Shown: positions 1-8,522, counted from the first letter of the stretch. The stretch: 64,000 nt of DNA from Gillisia lutea (GCF_021568705.1 NZ_JAKGTH010000006.1:868001-932000), one strand, 5' to 3'. Numbers and translations: made by a program. The notes: generated from the sequence alone by a model not told the origin.

Positions 1-1
1 A

Positions 2-112
2 TTTAAAGAAAATCTATGGTTGGTGGCTTTGGAATATGTTGTGGTAATGGGTGTGTTTTGCAGGGAGGTTTTTACCACAAAAGAAAATCAAAAGCCGTTA
101 TTTGGCCTTTGA
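2..112 (+). CDS. Possible 3' end of a gene entering from the left edge
   Basis: The second forward frame is open from the first bases to a TGA at 110-112 and would give a 36-residue tail with a hydrophobic stretch followed by a polar end, as at the C-terminus of a membrane protein. It would overlap the end of the convergent LAB_N gene by 15 bases. Convergent overlaps of 4-8 bases occur at three other places in this window, so this is not unusual here. An open frame of 36 codons could also be chance, and the product cannot be named. Confidence 0.3.
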   Translation, partial: FKENLWLVALEYVVVMGVFCREVFTTKENQKPLFGL

Positions 113-724
113 TTTTTTCATGATATATAAATTCCTGATATATACAATCCCACCAAAGAAATGAGCAGCAAGTAATACAGGATCATCTCTAAAGATAGCA
201 TAGGTAAAAATGATGATAGACCCCATTAAACTCAGGATCCAAAAGCCCTTTGGAAGTGAAGATTCCTTATTTTTTTCAGAATAGAGCCACTGATAAATGA
301 AGCGAAGGGTGTAAACTATCTGACCTATCACTCCTAATATAATTAACCAAAGTGCTATGTTTTCGCCATGCACCAGTTGTTTCCATTCCATTTCTGTCAA
401 GAATAACAAATAACCGGCCAAAGCAATTGGAAAGCCAATTACCAAGATCTTAAGAAATACATTAGAACTACTCCATTCTTTTTGAAGTTGTAGATTTCTT
501 ATATAAACAGTGTATGTAATAAGTTGTCCCAACATAATTGCGAGATCTTCTCTTAGAAATCCGTAAACGAAAAGTAAGATGGAAGCAATTAAACTAAGCT
601 TCCAAAAGATGGAGGGAGTTTGTACTTCTTTGGCTTTTTCAGATAAAAACCATTGGGTAATTAACCTTGCAGAAAATAATAGTTGGGCTGTAAATCCAAC
701 GCTATAGATAATCCAATCACTCAT
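98..724 (-). CDS. LAB_N (lipid A-disaccharide synthase N-terminal-like) membrane protein, duplicated domain
   Basis: 208 residues, almost entirely membrane segments. The LAB_N pattern appears twice: residues about 8-80 (RLITQWFLSEK ... FWKLSLIAS ... YIRNL) and about 120-200 (RFIYQWLYSEK ... FWILSLMGS ... YIRNL). The protein is therefore an internal tandem duplication of a domain usually found once. LAB_N domains occur alone or fused to lipid A enzymes, and are often near glycosyltransferases that modify envelope lipids; their exact activity is not settled. Its neighbour on the left is cut off, so the pathway cannot be read. No promoter box was recognised upstream. The family assignment is good; the role is unknown. 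Confidence 0.85.
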   Translation of the reverse strand: MSDWIIYSVGFTAQLLFSARLITQWFLSEKAKEVQTPSIFWKLSLIASILLFVYGFLREDLAIMLGQLITYTVYIRNLQLQKEWSSSNVFLKILVIGFPIALAGYLLFLTEMEWKQLVHGENIALWLIILGVIGQIVYTLRFIYQWLYSEKNKESSLPKGFWILSLMGSIIIFTYAIFRDDPVLLAAHFFGGIVYIRNLYIMKKSKAK

Positions 725-773
725 AATTGATGTTCACCAAAACTGGTGCTTTAACGGCTAAATTAGCCAGAAT

Positions 774-832
774 ATAAAAAGACTGTTCAATAAATGTGGC
801 GCATGGCCTAAGCAAATATCAAACAGTCTTAT
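774..832 (-). terminator. Terminator of the polyamine operon
   Basis: An inverted repeat AAGACTGTT (779-787) / AACAGTCTT (822-830) flanks a smaller GGC/GCC hairpin. Read on the minus strand it is followed by a run of T (776-780). It lies 20 bases past the stop of the deoxyhypusine-synthase-like gene, so it should end the speA-speB transcript. Confidence 0.6.
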
Positions 833-852
833 TTTCTTTAAATTTAACGGAA

Positions 853-1824
853 TTACATATCCAATAAGTAAGCAAATATCAAAGGAGCAACAATGGTGGC
901 GTCACTTTCGATGATAAACTTTGGCGTATCGATATCTAATTTACCCCAGGTGATCTTCTCGTTAGGAACAGCTCCTGAATAAGACCCGTAACTAGTTGTT
1001 GAATCTGAAATCTGGCAGAAATAGTTCCAGAAAGGAGTGTCGGTGCGCTCCATATCTTGATATAACATTGGCACTACGCATATTGGGAAATCTCCGGCAA
1101 TCCCTCCTCCAATTTGGAAGAATCCAATTCCTTCTTTAGAATTTTCGGTATACCAATCGGCAAGAAAAGTCATATACTCAATTCCAGATTTCATGGTGCT
1201 GGCTTTTAATTCGCCCTTCAGCACGTATGATGCAAAGATGTTACCCATGGTGCTGTCTTCCCATCCGGGAACAACAATAGGAAGGTTCTTCTTAGCGGCA
1301 GCATACATCCATGAATCTTTGATGTCTATTTCATAATATTCTTCAAGAACTCCTGATAGTAAAAGTTTGTACATAAATTCATGTGGAAAATAACGTTCTC
1401 CAGCAGCCTCAGCATCTTTCCAGATCTTTACTATATGTTCCTGAATTCTTCTGAAAGCTTCTTCTTCAGGAATGCAGGTGTCTGTAACACGATTCAATCC
1501 TTTTTCCAAAAGATCCCATTCATCCTGAGGTGTAAGGTCTCTATAATTTGGCACTCTTTTGTAATGTGAATGCGCAACTAGATTCATTACATCTTCTTCA
1601 AGATTTGCCCCGGTACAAGAGATAATTTGCACCTTATCTTTTCTGATAATTTCAGCAAAGATTTTTCCCAGTTCTGCAGTACTCATTGCTCCGGCAAGAG
1701 ATACCAACATCTTTGATCCTTTTGCCAGTTGTTTCTCGTAAGCTTCAGCAGCGTCTACAAGTGCAGCGGCATTAAAGTGTAAATAATATTTTGAAATAAA
1801 TTGAGAAATCGCTCCTTTACTCAT
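853..1824 (-). CDS. Deoxyhypusine synthase-like protein, probable homospermidine/spermidine-forming enzyme
   Basis: 323 residues matching the deoxyhypusine synthase fold throughout. The catalytic lysine of that family, which forms the enzyme-imine intermediate, is seen at K295 in ITWGK, and the NAD-binding regions SCTGANLEED and GGGIAGDFP are present. Bacteria lack eIF5A, so protein deoxyhypusination is not expected. Bacterial homologues are known to move the aminobutyl group between polyamines, and homospermidine is the characteristic polyamine of Flavobacteriaceae, so homospermidine synthase is the likely role. The start overlaps the end of the agmatinase gene by 8 bases, and arginine decarboxylase lies upstream in the same operon: arginine to agmatine to putrescine to a longer polyamine. 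The substrate is inferred, not shown. Confidence 0.85.
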   Translation of the reverse strand: MSKGAISQFISKYYLHFNAAALVDAAEAYEKQLAKGSKMLVSLAGAMSTAELGKIFAEIIRKDKVQIISCTGANLEEDVMNLVAHSHYKRVPNYRDLTPQDEWDLLEKGLNRVTDTCIPEEEAFRRIQEHIVKIWKDAEAAGERYFPHEFMYKLLLSGVLEEYYEIDIKDSWMYAAAKKNLPIVVPGWEDSTMGNIFASYVLKGELKASTMKSGIEYMTFLADWYTENSKEGIGFFQIGGGIAGDFPICVVPMLYQDMERTDTPFWNYFCQISDSTTSYGSYSGAVPNEKITWGKLDIDTPKFIIESDATIVAPLIFAYLLDM

Positions 1825-2692
1825 CGTCTTCGTCAGGGTTATGGTTTAAATATTTGAACTTATAGCTCAACATTTTATAATATAGTTTTGCTGCAAGGAA
1901 ATCTGATGATCTCTCATTTTCATTCGGACAAAGTTCTACGATGTCGAAACCTACAACATTCTTCTTTTTGAACATCAGCTTCAAGAATTCCAAAGTCTCA
2001 TACCAAAACATTCCGCCCGGTTCTGGGGTTCCTGTAGAGGGCATGATAGAAGGGTCAAAAGCATCAAGATCTATAGTGATAAAAACATTTGGAGTCATTT
2101 GCCCTATAGCATCATCCATCCAATCTTCATAAAGATTATCGGCAAAATACACTTGGTTTTCATCCATATTATCTACTTCGCTTATATCCATAGAACGAAT
2201 TCCTACTTGTATAAGGTTGGTAGTTTTACTTGCCTCATAAACAGCACAGGCGTGATTACAGGAAGAACCTTCATATTCTTCACGAAGATCGGCGTGCGCA
2301 TCAATTTGCACCACTGTTAAATCTGCAAAAGATTCATTAAAAGCGCGAATAGAACCAATACTAACCGAATGTTCACCACCAAAAAGGGTAACGAATTTAT
2401 CTTGTTTTATATAGTTCTTTGTGGTTTTATAAACAGCCTCTACCATTTTTTCAGGAGAAGAATCTTCGGTTACCGGAGGAGCAAGGTAAATACCTTTTTT
2501 GTACACCTCGGTACGAGTTTCAATATCATAAAGTTCCATGTTTTCTGATGCTTCCAAGAAAGCTTCAGGACCTTTATCTGCGCCTTTTTGCCAAGAACTG
2601 GTTCCATCATAAGGAACCGGAATCAATACCACCTGTGCATCGTCTAAACGTGCATTTTTATCTGGTATCCCGGCGTAATTCTTTTTGCTCAT
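1817..2692 (-). CDS. speB: Agmatinase (ureohydrolase family)
   Basis: 291 residues, usual length for the ureohydrolase family. The binuclear manganese ligands are all visible: H108 in GGEHSVS, D131/H133/D135 in DAHADLRE, and D208/D210 in TIDLDAFDPS. The enzyme would hydrolyse agmatine to putrescine and urea in the cytoplasm. Agmatinase is preferred over arginase because the gene sits directly downstream of arginine decarboxylase (68-base gap) and overlaps the deoxyhypusine-synthase-like gene by 8 bases. Guanidinobutyrase or another family member is possible but less likely in this setting. Confidence 0.88.
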   Translation of the reverse strand: MSKKNYAGIPDKNARLDDAQVVLIPVPYDGTSSWQKGADKGPEAFLEASENMELYDIETRTEVYKKGIYLAPPVTEDSSPEKMVEAVYKTTKNYIKQDKFVTLFGGEHSVSIGSIRAFNESFADLTVVQIDAHADLREEYEGSSCNHACAVYEASKTTNLIQVGIRSMDISEVDNMDENQVYFADNLYEDWMDDAIGQMTPNVFITIDLDAFDPSIMPSTGTPEPGGMFWYETLEFLKLMFKKKNVVGFDIVELCPNENERSSDFLAAKLYYKMLSYKFKYLNHNPDEDDE

Positions 2693-2760
2693 TGCTTGAT
2701 TTTAATGGTTTTAAGTTTAAAGTGGAATGAATAGTTAAATGTATAAATTATTTTTTAATC

Positions 2761-4164
2761 TTATTTTTCGTTGCTATAGCCTAATATATTCAAAAGATCG
2801 GCAGACGTTTGTTGTTCACTGAACAACTCTGTTACTAAATTTCCATTTTCGTCTTTGTCTATTAAGATATGCTTTGGTTGTGGAATAAGGCAGTGTTGTA
2901 GTCCGCCAAAACCTCCAATAGTTTCCTGATAAGCTCCGGTGTTAAAAAAACCGATATATAATGGCTTGTCTTTTTTGTATTTAGGAAGGTAGATAGCGTT
3001 GGTATTTTGCTCAGAGTTATAATAATCGTCACTATCGCAGGTTAATCCGCCTAACAAAACTCTTTCATATTCATCATTCCAACGGTTAACGGCCAGCATC
3101 ACAAATTTCTTACTAATTGCCCAGGTATCTGGTAAAGTAGTAATGAATGAGGAGTTGATCATATTCCACTTCTCTCTGTCGTTCTGTTGTTTTTGATAAA
3201 GGATCTCATAAATAGCTCCGCCACTTTCCCCTACCGTAAATGAACCAAATTCCGTAAAGATATGAGGAACTTCCACATCCGATTCCTCACAGGTAAGTTT
3301 TATTTGATTGATGATTTCTGAAACCATATACTGGTAATCGTAATCGAAAGCCAGGGAATTTTTAATGGGGAAACCACCTCCAATATTCAAGCTGTCTAAT
3401 GATGGACATACCTTTTTAAGGTTGATATATACTTTTAAACATTTATTCAGCTCGTTCCAGTAATAAGCTGTGTCGCGTATTCCTGTATTTATGAAGAAGT
3501 GAAGCATTTTAAGCTCAACCTTTGGATTGTCTTTTATCTTTCGATTATAGAAGGGAACAATGTTTTTGTACCCAATTCCAAGACGGGAGGTATAAAACTC
3601 AAATTTAGGCTCTTCTTCAGAGGCAATTCTAATTCCTATTTTATAAGGGTCGTTGATCTTTTCTGAAAGCAGATCGATCTCTTCGTAATTATCAATTATC
3701 GGGATGCAGTTCTTATGCCCGCTATTTAGTAATTCAGCAATATTAGTAATGTATTGATCTCGTTTAAAGCCGTTGCAAATTACGTAAGCATCCTTAGAAA
3801 GTTTTCCGCTGCTTTTTAAATTTTGTACAATATTAATATCAAAAGCTGAAGAGGTTTCAATATGGATATCATTCTTTAAAGCTTCATTTAAAATATGTTT
3901 AAAATGAGAGCTTTTGGTGCAATAACAATAGTTGTAATTTCCCTTATAATCATGCTTTTCTATGGCCTCTTTGAACCAGCTTTTAGCACGATTGATGTTT
4001 TGAGAAATTTTAGGCAAATAGGTGAATTTTAAAGGGGCACCATACTTTTCCACCAATTCCATAAGGTCGATATCATGAAATTGTAACTCGTTATCTTCCA
4101 GTTTAAATTCTTCTTGTGGAAAATAATATGTCTGGTCTATTAGATCGCTGTATTTAGTATTCAA
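2761..4164 (-). CDS. speA: Biosynthetic arginine decarboxylase, short form
   Basis: 467 residues of PLP fold type III decarboxylase. The PLP lysine is K84 in YCTKSSHFKH; the glycine-rich phosphate site is LNIGGGFP; the substrate-side cysteine motif is TCDSDD. It decarboxylates arginine to agmatine, the first step of the polyamine route encoded by the next two genes. At 467 residues it is much shorter than the E. coli SpeA type (about 630-660), so the insertions of the long form are absent. A diaminopimelate or carboxynorspermidine decarboxylase is an alternative within the fold, but the agmatinase neighbour argues for arginine. It is preceded by a long untranslated leader. Confidence 0.87.
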   Translation of the reverse strand: MNTKYSDLIDQTYYFPQEEFKLEDNELQFHDIDLMELVEKYGAPLKFTYLPKISQNINRAKSWFKEAIEKHDYKGNYNYCYCTKSSHFKHILNEALKNDIHIETSSAFDINIVQNLKSSGKLSKDAYVICNGFKRDQYITNIAELLNSGHKNCIPIIDNYEEIDLLSEKINDPYKIGIRIASEEEPKFEFYTSRLGIGYKNIVPFYNRKIKDNPKVELKMLHFFINTGIRDTAYYWNELNKCLKVYINLKKVCPSLDSLNIGGGFPIKNSLAFDYDYQYMVSEIINQIKLTCEESDVEVPHIFTEFGSFTVGESGGAIYEILYQKQQNDREKWNMINSSFITTLPDTWAISKKFVMLAVNRWNDEYERVLLGGLTCDSDDYYNSEQNTNAIYLPKYKKDKPLYIGFFNTGAYQETIGGFGGLQHCLIPQPKHILIDKDENGNLVTELFSEQQTSADLLNILGYSNEK

Positions 4165-4529
4165 TGCTTAGGTTTAGATTATTAAAGTGAGAAATTAGGC
4201 ATTAATTTATACTGCCAAAAAAATTGACTGGTAAATGTTTGTTAAGATAAGTGTAAACCAAGAAGGTAGGTGTGTCCAGTTGATAAATAAAACTGGTATT
4301 CTTGTTTTGTTGATCCGGAATGGCACCAACCGCATAAAAAATAAGCTTACTCAACCGGATGCAATTTTTTATAAAAATGAATCTAAGTGTTTGTTATTCA
4401 GATTTTAAAAAAAGTATGACTTAGGAAATAAACAATCAAAATAGTGAGGTTATTTATTTCCTAGTTATAACATAATCAAGGCAAAAGTATTAAAAAAATC
4501 CATGCAAGAGGATTTAAATTTAATAGCAA
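4165..4529 (-). promoter_or_regulatory. Gene-free 365-base leader of speA with several hairpins
   Basis: No convincing gene lies here. On the minus strand a -7-like box TACTTTTG (4482-4489) would start a transcript with a leader of about 310 bases. Inverted repeats within it are TAGGAAATAAA (4422-4432) with TTTATTTCCTA (4453-4463), ATCCGG (4313-4318) with CCGGAT (4355-4360), and CCAGTT (4276-4281) with AACTGG (4291-4296). A 42-codon reading frame at 4207-4335 on the minus strand has Arg at codons 2, 7 and 12; it may be a leader peptide or chance. The arrangement suggests post-initiation control of polyamine synthesis, but no known riboswitch class was recognised. Confidence 0.35.
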
Positions 4530-5384
4530 TTACAGCATCTTGATGTTTATGATTTCCTGTTTGGTAAGTGGGCGCCAGTTTCCTCGTGGAAGATCTTTTT
4601 TGGTGAGCCCGCCAAAAACAACCCTGTCTAGTTTTTCTACTTCAAAGCCCATGCTTTTAAATAGCCTTTGTACAACGTGAGGCTTCACACTGTTAATTTC
4701 TAAGCCTATTTCGTTCTTTGGTCTGTTGTCTATAAAACTTACATCCTGCACCTTCACTTTACCATCTTCAAGGGTGATTCCGTCATTTATTTTTTTAAGA
4801 TCATCAAAACTTAGAGGCTTGTTAAGCTCCACATGAAATATCTGGCGAATTCCATTTTTAGGTTTCCCCAGTTGTTTTTCTAAAGCTCCATCGTTAGTAA
4901 ATAATAGGAGGCCAGTGGCTTGTCTGTCCAGTTTTCCAACCGGAACTATTTTTGACTTTGTGGCATTTGCCACAAGATCCATTACCGTTTTGTTTCCTTT
5001 ATCTAAACTCCCTGTTGTGAAAAAACCTCGAGGTTTGTTAAGTAAGATATATTCGGGTTTCTCAGGAGTAATTCTTCGGCCGTCAAACTTAACTTCATCA
5101 GAAAGCTTTACACGATACCCCATCTCGGTAATAGGGGTGCCATTTACAGTAACATTCCCTGCCTGAATAAAAATATCGGCGTCTCTTCTGGAACATGCTC
5201 CGGAATTGGCAATATATTTATTTAAACGAATCCCTTCAGCTTTAACCGCTGGCTTGCTTTCCTCTTTTGGAGCAGCCGGTTTGCTTTTAATGGGTGCATT
5301 TCCCCTTGCGTAGGATTTCTTAATTTTTCCGCCACCTTGTCTTCCACTAAATTTTCCGCCTGAAGATTTTTGGTTCTTGCTCAT
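4530..5384 (-). CDS. RluB/RsuA-family pseudouridine synthase
   Basis: A basic, Gly/Lys/Ser-rich N-terminal tail of about 55 residues is followed by an S4 RNA-binding domain (RLNKYIANSGACSRRDAD) and the RsuA-type catalytic domain with the active Asp in VGKLDRQATGLLL. It converts a uridine of rRNA to pseudouridine; the RluB branch acts on 23S rRNA, but the exact site cannot be read from sequence. The start is placed at the ATG at 5384. An upstream in-frame TTG at 5402 falls inside the -7 promoter box, so it cannot be translated from that promoter. Low-complexity basic N-terminal tails are common in Bacteroidota members of this family. Confidence 0.88.
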   Translation of the reverse strand: MSKNQKSSGGKFSGRQGGGKIKKSYARGNAPIKSKPAAPKEESKPAVKAEGIRLNKYIANSGACSRRDADIFIQAGNVTVNGTPITEMGYRVKLSDEVKFDGRRITPEKPEYILLNKPRGFFTTGSLDKGNKTVMDLVANATKSKIVPVGKLDRQATGLLLFTNDGALEKQLGKPKNGIRQIFHVELNKPLSFDDLKKINDGITLEDGKVKVQDVSFIDNRPKNEIGLEINSVKPHVVQRLFKSMGFEVEKLDRVVFGGLTKKDLPRGNWRPLTKQEIINIKML

Positions 5385-5399
5385 ATCGCTTATTTTTTG

Positions 5400-5407
5400 C
5401 AAAGATA
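5400..5407 (-). promoter_or_regulatory. -7 promoter box of the pseudouridine synthase gene
   Basis: TATCTTTG on the minus strand is an exact match to the Bacteroidota consensus TAnnTTTG and lies 16 bases before the ATG at 5384. A well-placed -33 TTTG was not found. Confidence 0.5.
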
Positions 5408-5476
5408 GTGGATAAATGTAACTCTGTGGTTGAAAGCTTAAAAGATTTAAAAGTGTAGTAAAATGGGGATATGCAA

Positions 5477-6382
5477 TTAAAAAACACGGTTAAGCACTTC
5501 TGCCGGATCGATAAGTAAAATGCTGAAAACGCCGGCAACAATAATAAATTTCAGAATATTATGGAGTAGTAAATATTGCCATTTTGCTGTGCTGAAATAT
5601 AGAAATAATAAGAAAAATATCAATAAGACTAAAGAAGCGTAAAAATAATAGTCCATTAATCCCGTGTTGAATTTTGTGGTTAGAAGAAGAATAGGAATTA
5701 CAGCCAATATTGTTAATACCGATAGAAAGAATTTACTCCATTTCTCTCCGTATACCACAGGTATGGTATGGTAGTTTTGTATAAGATCTCCTTTTAGGTT
5801 TTCCAAATCCTTTACTAATTCACGCATTACTATCATTAAATACAGGAAGGTGGCATGTAAAAAAATAACTGTTTCTAAATTCTTATAATATACAAAGACC
5901 ACAAAAAAGGGTGTAATTGCTAAGATGCTGGCAACAAGATTTCCTAGGAATAAGATCTTTTTTAGTCGATGGGAATACAGCCAGATCATGAAAATGTAGA
6001 TGGAGAAAAATACTACTGCTCGAAATGATACATAACTCGCAAAGAAGATAGCTGCGAAATTCAGAATAAAATATACTGAGAGTTTGGTGCGCTGACTCAC
6101 AAACCTGTCAAGCATTGTTTTTTTTGGTCTGTTAATAAGATCTTTTTCGCTGTCGTAAAAGTTGTTAATAATATACCCAGAAGCAATTACTGTAGCAGAG
6201 GAGAGAATCAAAAAAAACAGGTTCGCATCGAAAATCACCTTCCTTAATGGTAATTGCGGAGCTAATATAAATGCCGAAGTTAAATACTGGGCAATCACAA
6301 GAATGAGAATGTTATAGCCTCGCACTACCGAAAACAAACTCAACATCTTTAATAATAATCGTTTGTTTTTAGCAGCCGCCAT
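5477..6382 (-). CDS. UbiA-family prenyltransferase
   Basis: 301 residues, about eight to nine membrane segments. The first Asp-rich prenyl-diphosphate motif is NNFYDSEKD at residues 73-81, with NRPKK just after it; the second acidic motif is DLENLKGD near residue 195. The enzyme would attach a prenyl chain to an acceptor in the inner membrane. Flavobacterial members are often annotated as geranylgeranylglycerol-phosphate geranylgeranyltransferase-like, but a quinone or other acceptor is equally compatible. It follows the mevalonate kinase-like gene after 16 bases, so it is probably co-transcribed with isoprenoid precursor genes. The acceptor is unknown. Confidence 0.83.
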   Translation of the reverse strand: MAAAKNKRLLLKMLSLFSVVRGYNILILVIAQYLTSAFILAPQLPLRKVIFDANLFFLILSSATVIASGYIINNFYDSEKDLINRPKKTMLDRFVSQRTKLSVYFILNFAAIFFASYVSFRAVVFFSIYIFMIWLYSHRLKKILFLGNLVASILAITPFFVVFVYYKNLETVIFLHATFLYLMIVMRELVKDLENLKGDLIQNYHTIPVVYGEKWSKFFLSVLTILAVIPILLLTTKFNTGLMDYYFYASLVLLIFFLLFLYFSTAKWQYLLLHNILKFIIVAGVFSILLIDPAEVLNRVF

Positions 6383-6398
6383 GAAATATTAAGTAATT

Positions 6399-7337
6399 CT
6401 AGAAGTTGTAAACGATCTCTAAATTGTAGTCTTTTAAAGATTTTCTGGCCTTGTCAATATCTTCAGTAAATCCTAAGATGTAACCACCTCCACCAGAGCC
6501 ACAAAGTTTTAAATAATAGTCGTTAGTATCAATTCCGTGTTTCCAAAGTTTATGGAACTGCGCGGGAATCATTGGTTTAAAATTGTCCAGTACTACGTGA
6601 GATAATTTTTTGATGTTACCGAAGAGCGATTTCACATCTCCCTGCAAAAAGTCGTCTACACAGGCATCGGTATGTTTTACGAACTGTGTTTTCAGCATTT
6701 TTCTGAAAGGCTCTTGTTTCATGTTCTCCATAAAGATCTGCACCATAGGAGCGGTTTCTCCAATAGAGCCACTGTCTAATAGGAATACTGCGCCTTTTCC
6801 ATTCTCTGTTTGAGACGGAATACCGGCAGGTTCAATATTATCTTTTGAATTGATAAGAATAGGAATGCTTAAGTAACTGTTCAAAGGGTCCAGGCCTGAG
6901 GATTTTCCGTGAAAGAAAGATTCCATTTCACCGAAGATCTTTTTCAATTTCAATAGCTTTTCTCTGGTTAGATTCTCCAGAACTGTAATTTTTCCGGTTG
7001 CATATTCGTCATAAATAGCAGCTACTAATGCACCACTGCTTCCAACACCATAACCCTGAGGAATGGTAGAATCAAAATACATCCCTTTTTCAACGTCTTC
7101 TTTTAAAGCTTCAATATCGAATTGCACTAATTCTGGTTGAGAAGCTTGGAGTTCTTCCAGATAAAGGGCAAATTTCTTTAAACTCAGATTGGATTTTATT
7201 GCTTCTTCCGATGGATTTTCATCCACTTTTAAAGCGCCATTATAAAAGTTATAAGGAATAGATAAACCTTTAGAGTCCTTTATAATACCGTATTCCCCGA
7301 ATAATAAGATCTTAGAATAAAATAATGGTCCTTTCAT
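6399..7337 (-). CDS. GHMP kinase, probable mevalonate kinase
   Basis: 312 residues of GHMP kinase. The N-terminal motif is KILLFGEYGI; the ATP loop is PQGYGVGSSGAL at residues 93-104; HGKSSGLDP carries the Asp expected for mevalonate kinases; the C-terminal glycine motif is LCGSGGGGYILGF. It would phosphorylate mevalonate in the cytoplasm. It lies between diphosphomevalonate decarboxylase and a prenyltransferase, which supports this. A second GHMP kinase at 53789-54706, beside HMG-CoA reductase, shares the pathway; which of the two acts on mevalonate and which on phosphomevalonate cannot be settled from sequence. Confidence 0.82.
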   Translation of the reverse strand: MKGPLFYSKILLFGEYGIIKDSKGLSIPYNFYNGALKVDENPSEEAIKSNLSLKKFALYLEELQASQPELVQFDIEALKEDVEKGMYFDSTIPQGYGVGSSGALVAAIYDEYATGKITVLENLTREKLLKLKKIFGEMESFFHGKSSGLDPLNSYLSIPILINSKDNIEPAGIPSQTENGKGAVFLLDSGSIGETAPMVQIFMENMKQEPFRKMLKTQFVKHTDACVDDFLQGDVKSLFGNIKKLSHVVLDNFKPMIPAQFHKLWKHGIDTNDYYLKLCGSGGGGYILGFTEDIDKARKSLKDYNLEIVYNF

Positions 7338-7389
7338 AAGCTTTATATTAATCTGAATTCAAATTGAATTTTAACACTAGATTAAGTGG

Positions 7390-7397
7390 CAAATATA
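7390..7397 (-). promoter_or_regulatory. -7 promoter box before the mevalonate kinase-like gene
   Basis: TATATTTG on the minus strand matches TAnnTTTG and is 52 bases upstream of the kinase start, just past the stop of mvaD. It would let the kinase and the prenyltransferase be transcribed apart from mvaD. No good -33 box was seen. Confidence 0.4.
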
Positions 7398-7408
7398 ATC
7401 AATTAAAT

Positions 7409-8497
7409 CTACAACTTTTTAGCTCCTTTCCCAATCTCATCACAAAGATATTGTTCGTGCTCGCAAAATCTAATCAATTCATTTTTAATGAATTCTAAAA
7501 CTTCTTCTTTATATTGATTAGGATATAGCACATGTACATTTGCTCCCGCATCTAGGGTAAAACATACCGGTACTTTTGAAGCTTCTCTATATTCCCAGAT
7601 CTTATTAATAATCTCCAGGGTGTTGGGCTTCATTAAAATAAAATAAGGATTGCTGCTCATCATCATACTATGCAAGGTGAGCGCTTCGCTTTCAACAATG
7701 CTTATAAAATTCTCCAAATCACCGTTCTCAAAAACCTGTTGAAGTTTGTCTAGGTTGGTATGTGCCTGTTCAAATCTGGCATCAGCAAAGGGATGGCCAT
7801 ACATCAGGTTATGCCCCACACTACTACTTACCTGTTTCTGACCTTTGTCAACCAATAAAATGGTGTCCTGATAGTTGTTGAAAACCTCATGCATAACAAA
7901 AGGATATTTTATTCCGAAGAGATCACTGCTGCCCTCAATATTTTTATGAGTCCCCCACGCAATTAACGGACCCTCTATACTTCTACAGGCGCTTCCTGAA
8001 CCTAAGCGGGCTAAGAATGAGGCTTTTTTATTAAAGTACTTCTCAGAAATATCCGGGTTGAGTTCTTTTTCTAAGCTCATCACGCAAAGTGCCAAAGCGC
8101 TCATGCCACTGGCAGAAGAAGCGATGCCGCTACTGTGCGGAAAAGAGTTTTCAGATTTAATAACCAACTTGTAGTTCTTTAAATACGGACAGAACTCTTC
8201 AATTCTTTTAAAAAAAGTCTCAATTTTGGGCTTAAAATCTTCTTTCTTCTTACCTTCAAAATAAAATTCAAAATCGAATGTATTAGAAAGTTTTCTATCT
8301 GTTTTTTTCTGAAACTCTAAGCTGGTAGTGGTTTTACAAGAATTTAAGGTGAAACTCAACGAGGGGTTGGCAGGAATTTGATGGTCCTTTTTACCCCAAT
8401 ACTTTACCAGTGCAATATTGCTTGGAGATTGCCAAGTGGCGCTCCCGGTTTCAGGCATTTGCTGAGCTGCTTTGAACTGAAAATCTTTTTCGGTCAT
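7409..8497 (-). CDS. mvaD: Diphosphomevalonate decarboxylase
   Basis: 362 residues. The family signature SPSNIALVKYWGKKD is at residues 24-38, the GHMP ATP motif is SSGIASSASGMSALAL, and the catalytic Asp is in FTLDAGANVHVLY near residue 315. It converts mevalonate 5-diphosphate to isopentenyl diphosphate with ATP. It heads a minus-strand run with the mevalonate kinase-like gene and the UbiA prenyltransferase. HMG-CoA reductase and another GHMP kinase are 45 kb away in the same window, so the pathway is split between two loci. Confidence 0.93.
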   Translation of the reverse strand: MTEKDFQFKAAQQMPETGSATWQSPSNIALVKYWGKKDHQIPANPSLSFTLNSCKTTTSLEFQKKTDRKLSNTFDFEFYFEGKKKEDFKPKIETFFKRIEEFCPYLKNYKLVIKSENSFPHSSGIASSASGMSALALCVMSLEKELNPDISEKYFNKKASFLARLGSGSACRSIEGPLIAWGTHKNIEGSSDLFGIKYPFVMHEVFNNYQDTILLVDKGQKQVSSSVGHNLMYGHPFADARFEQAHTNLDKLQQVFENGDLENFISIVESEALTLHSMMMSSNPYFILMKPNTLEIINKIWEYREASKVPVCFTLDAGANVHVLYPNQYKEEVLEFIKNELIRFCEHEQYLCDEIGKGAKKL

Positions 8498-8514
8498 GCT
8501 TAAAAAAATTTAAG

Positions 8515-8522
8515 CAAATATA
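8515..8522 (-). promoter_or_regulatory. -7 promoter box of mvaD
   Basis: TATATTTG on the minus strand, an exact TAnnTTTG match, lies 17 bases before the mvaD ATG. The -33 element is not obvious. Confidence 0.5.

Noticed and set aside
1941-2730. Several plus-strand open frames opposite speB
   Set aside because: Shadows of the agmatinase gene, which keeps all metal-binding motifs.
5385-5402. Longer pseudouridine synthase start at TTG 5402
   Set aside because: The TTG is part of the -7 promoter box, so it is not in the message; ATG 5384 fits the family.
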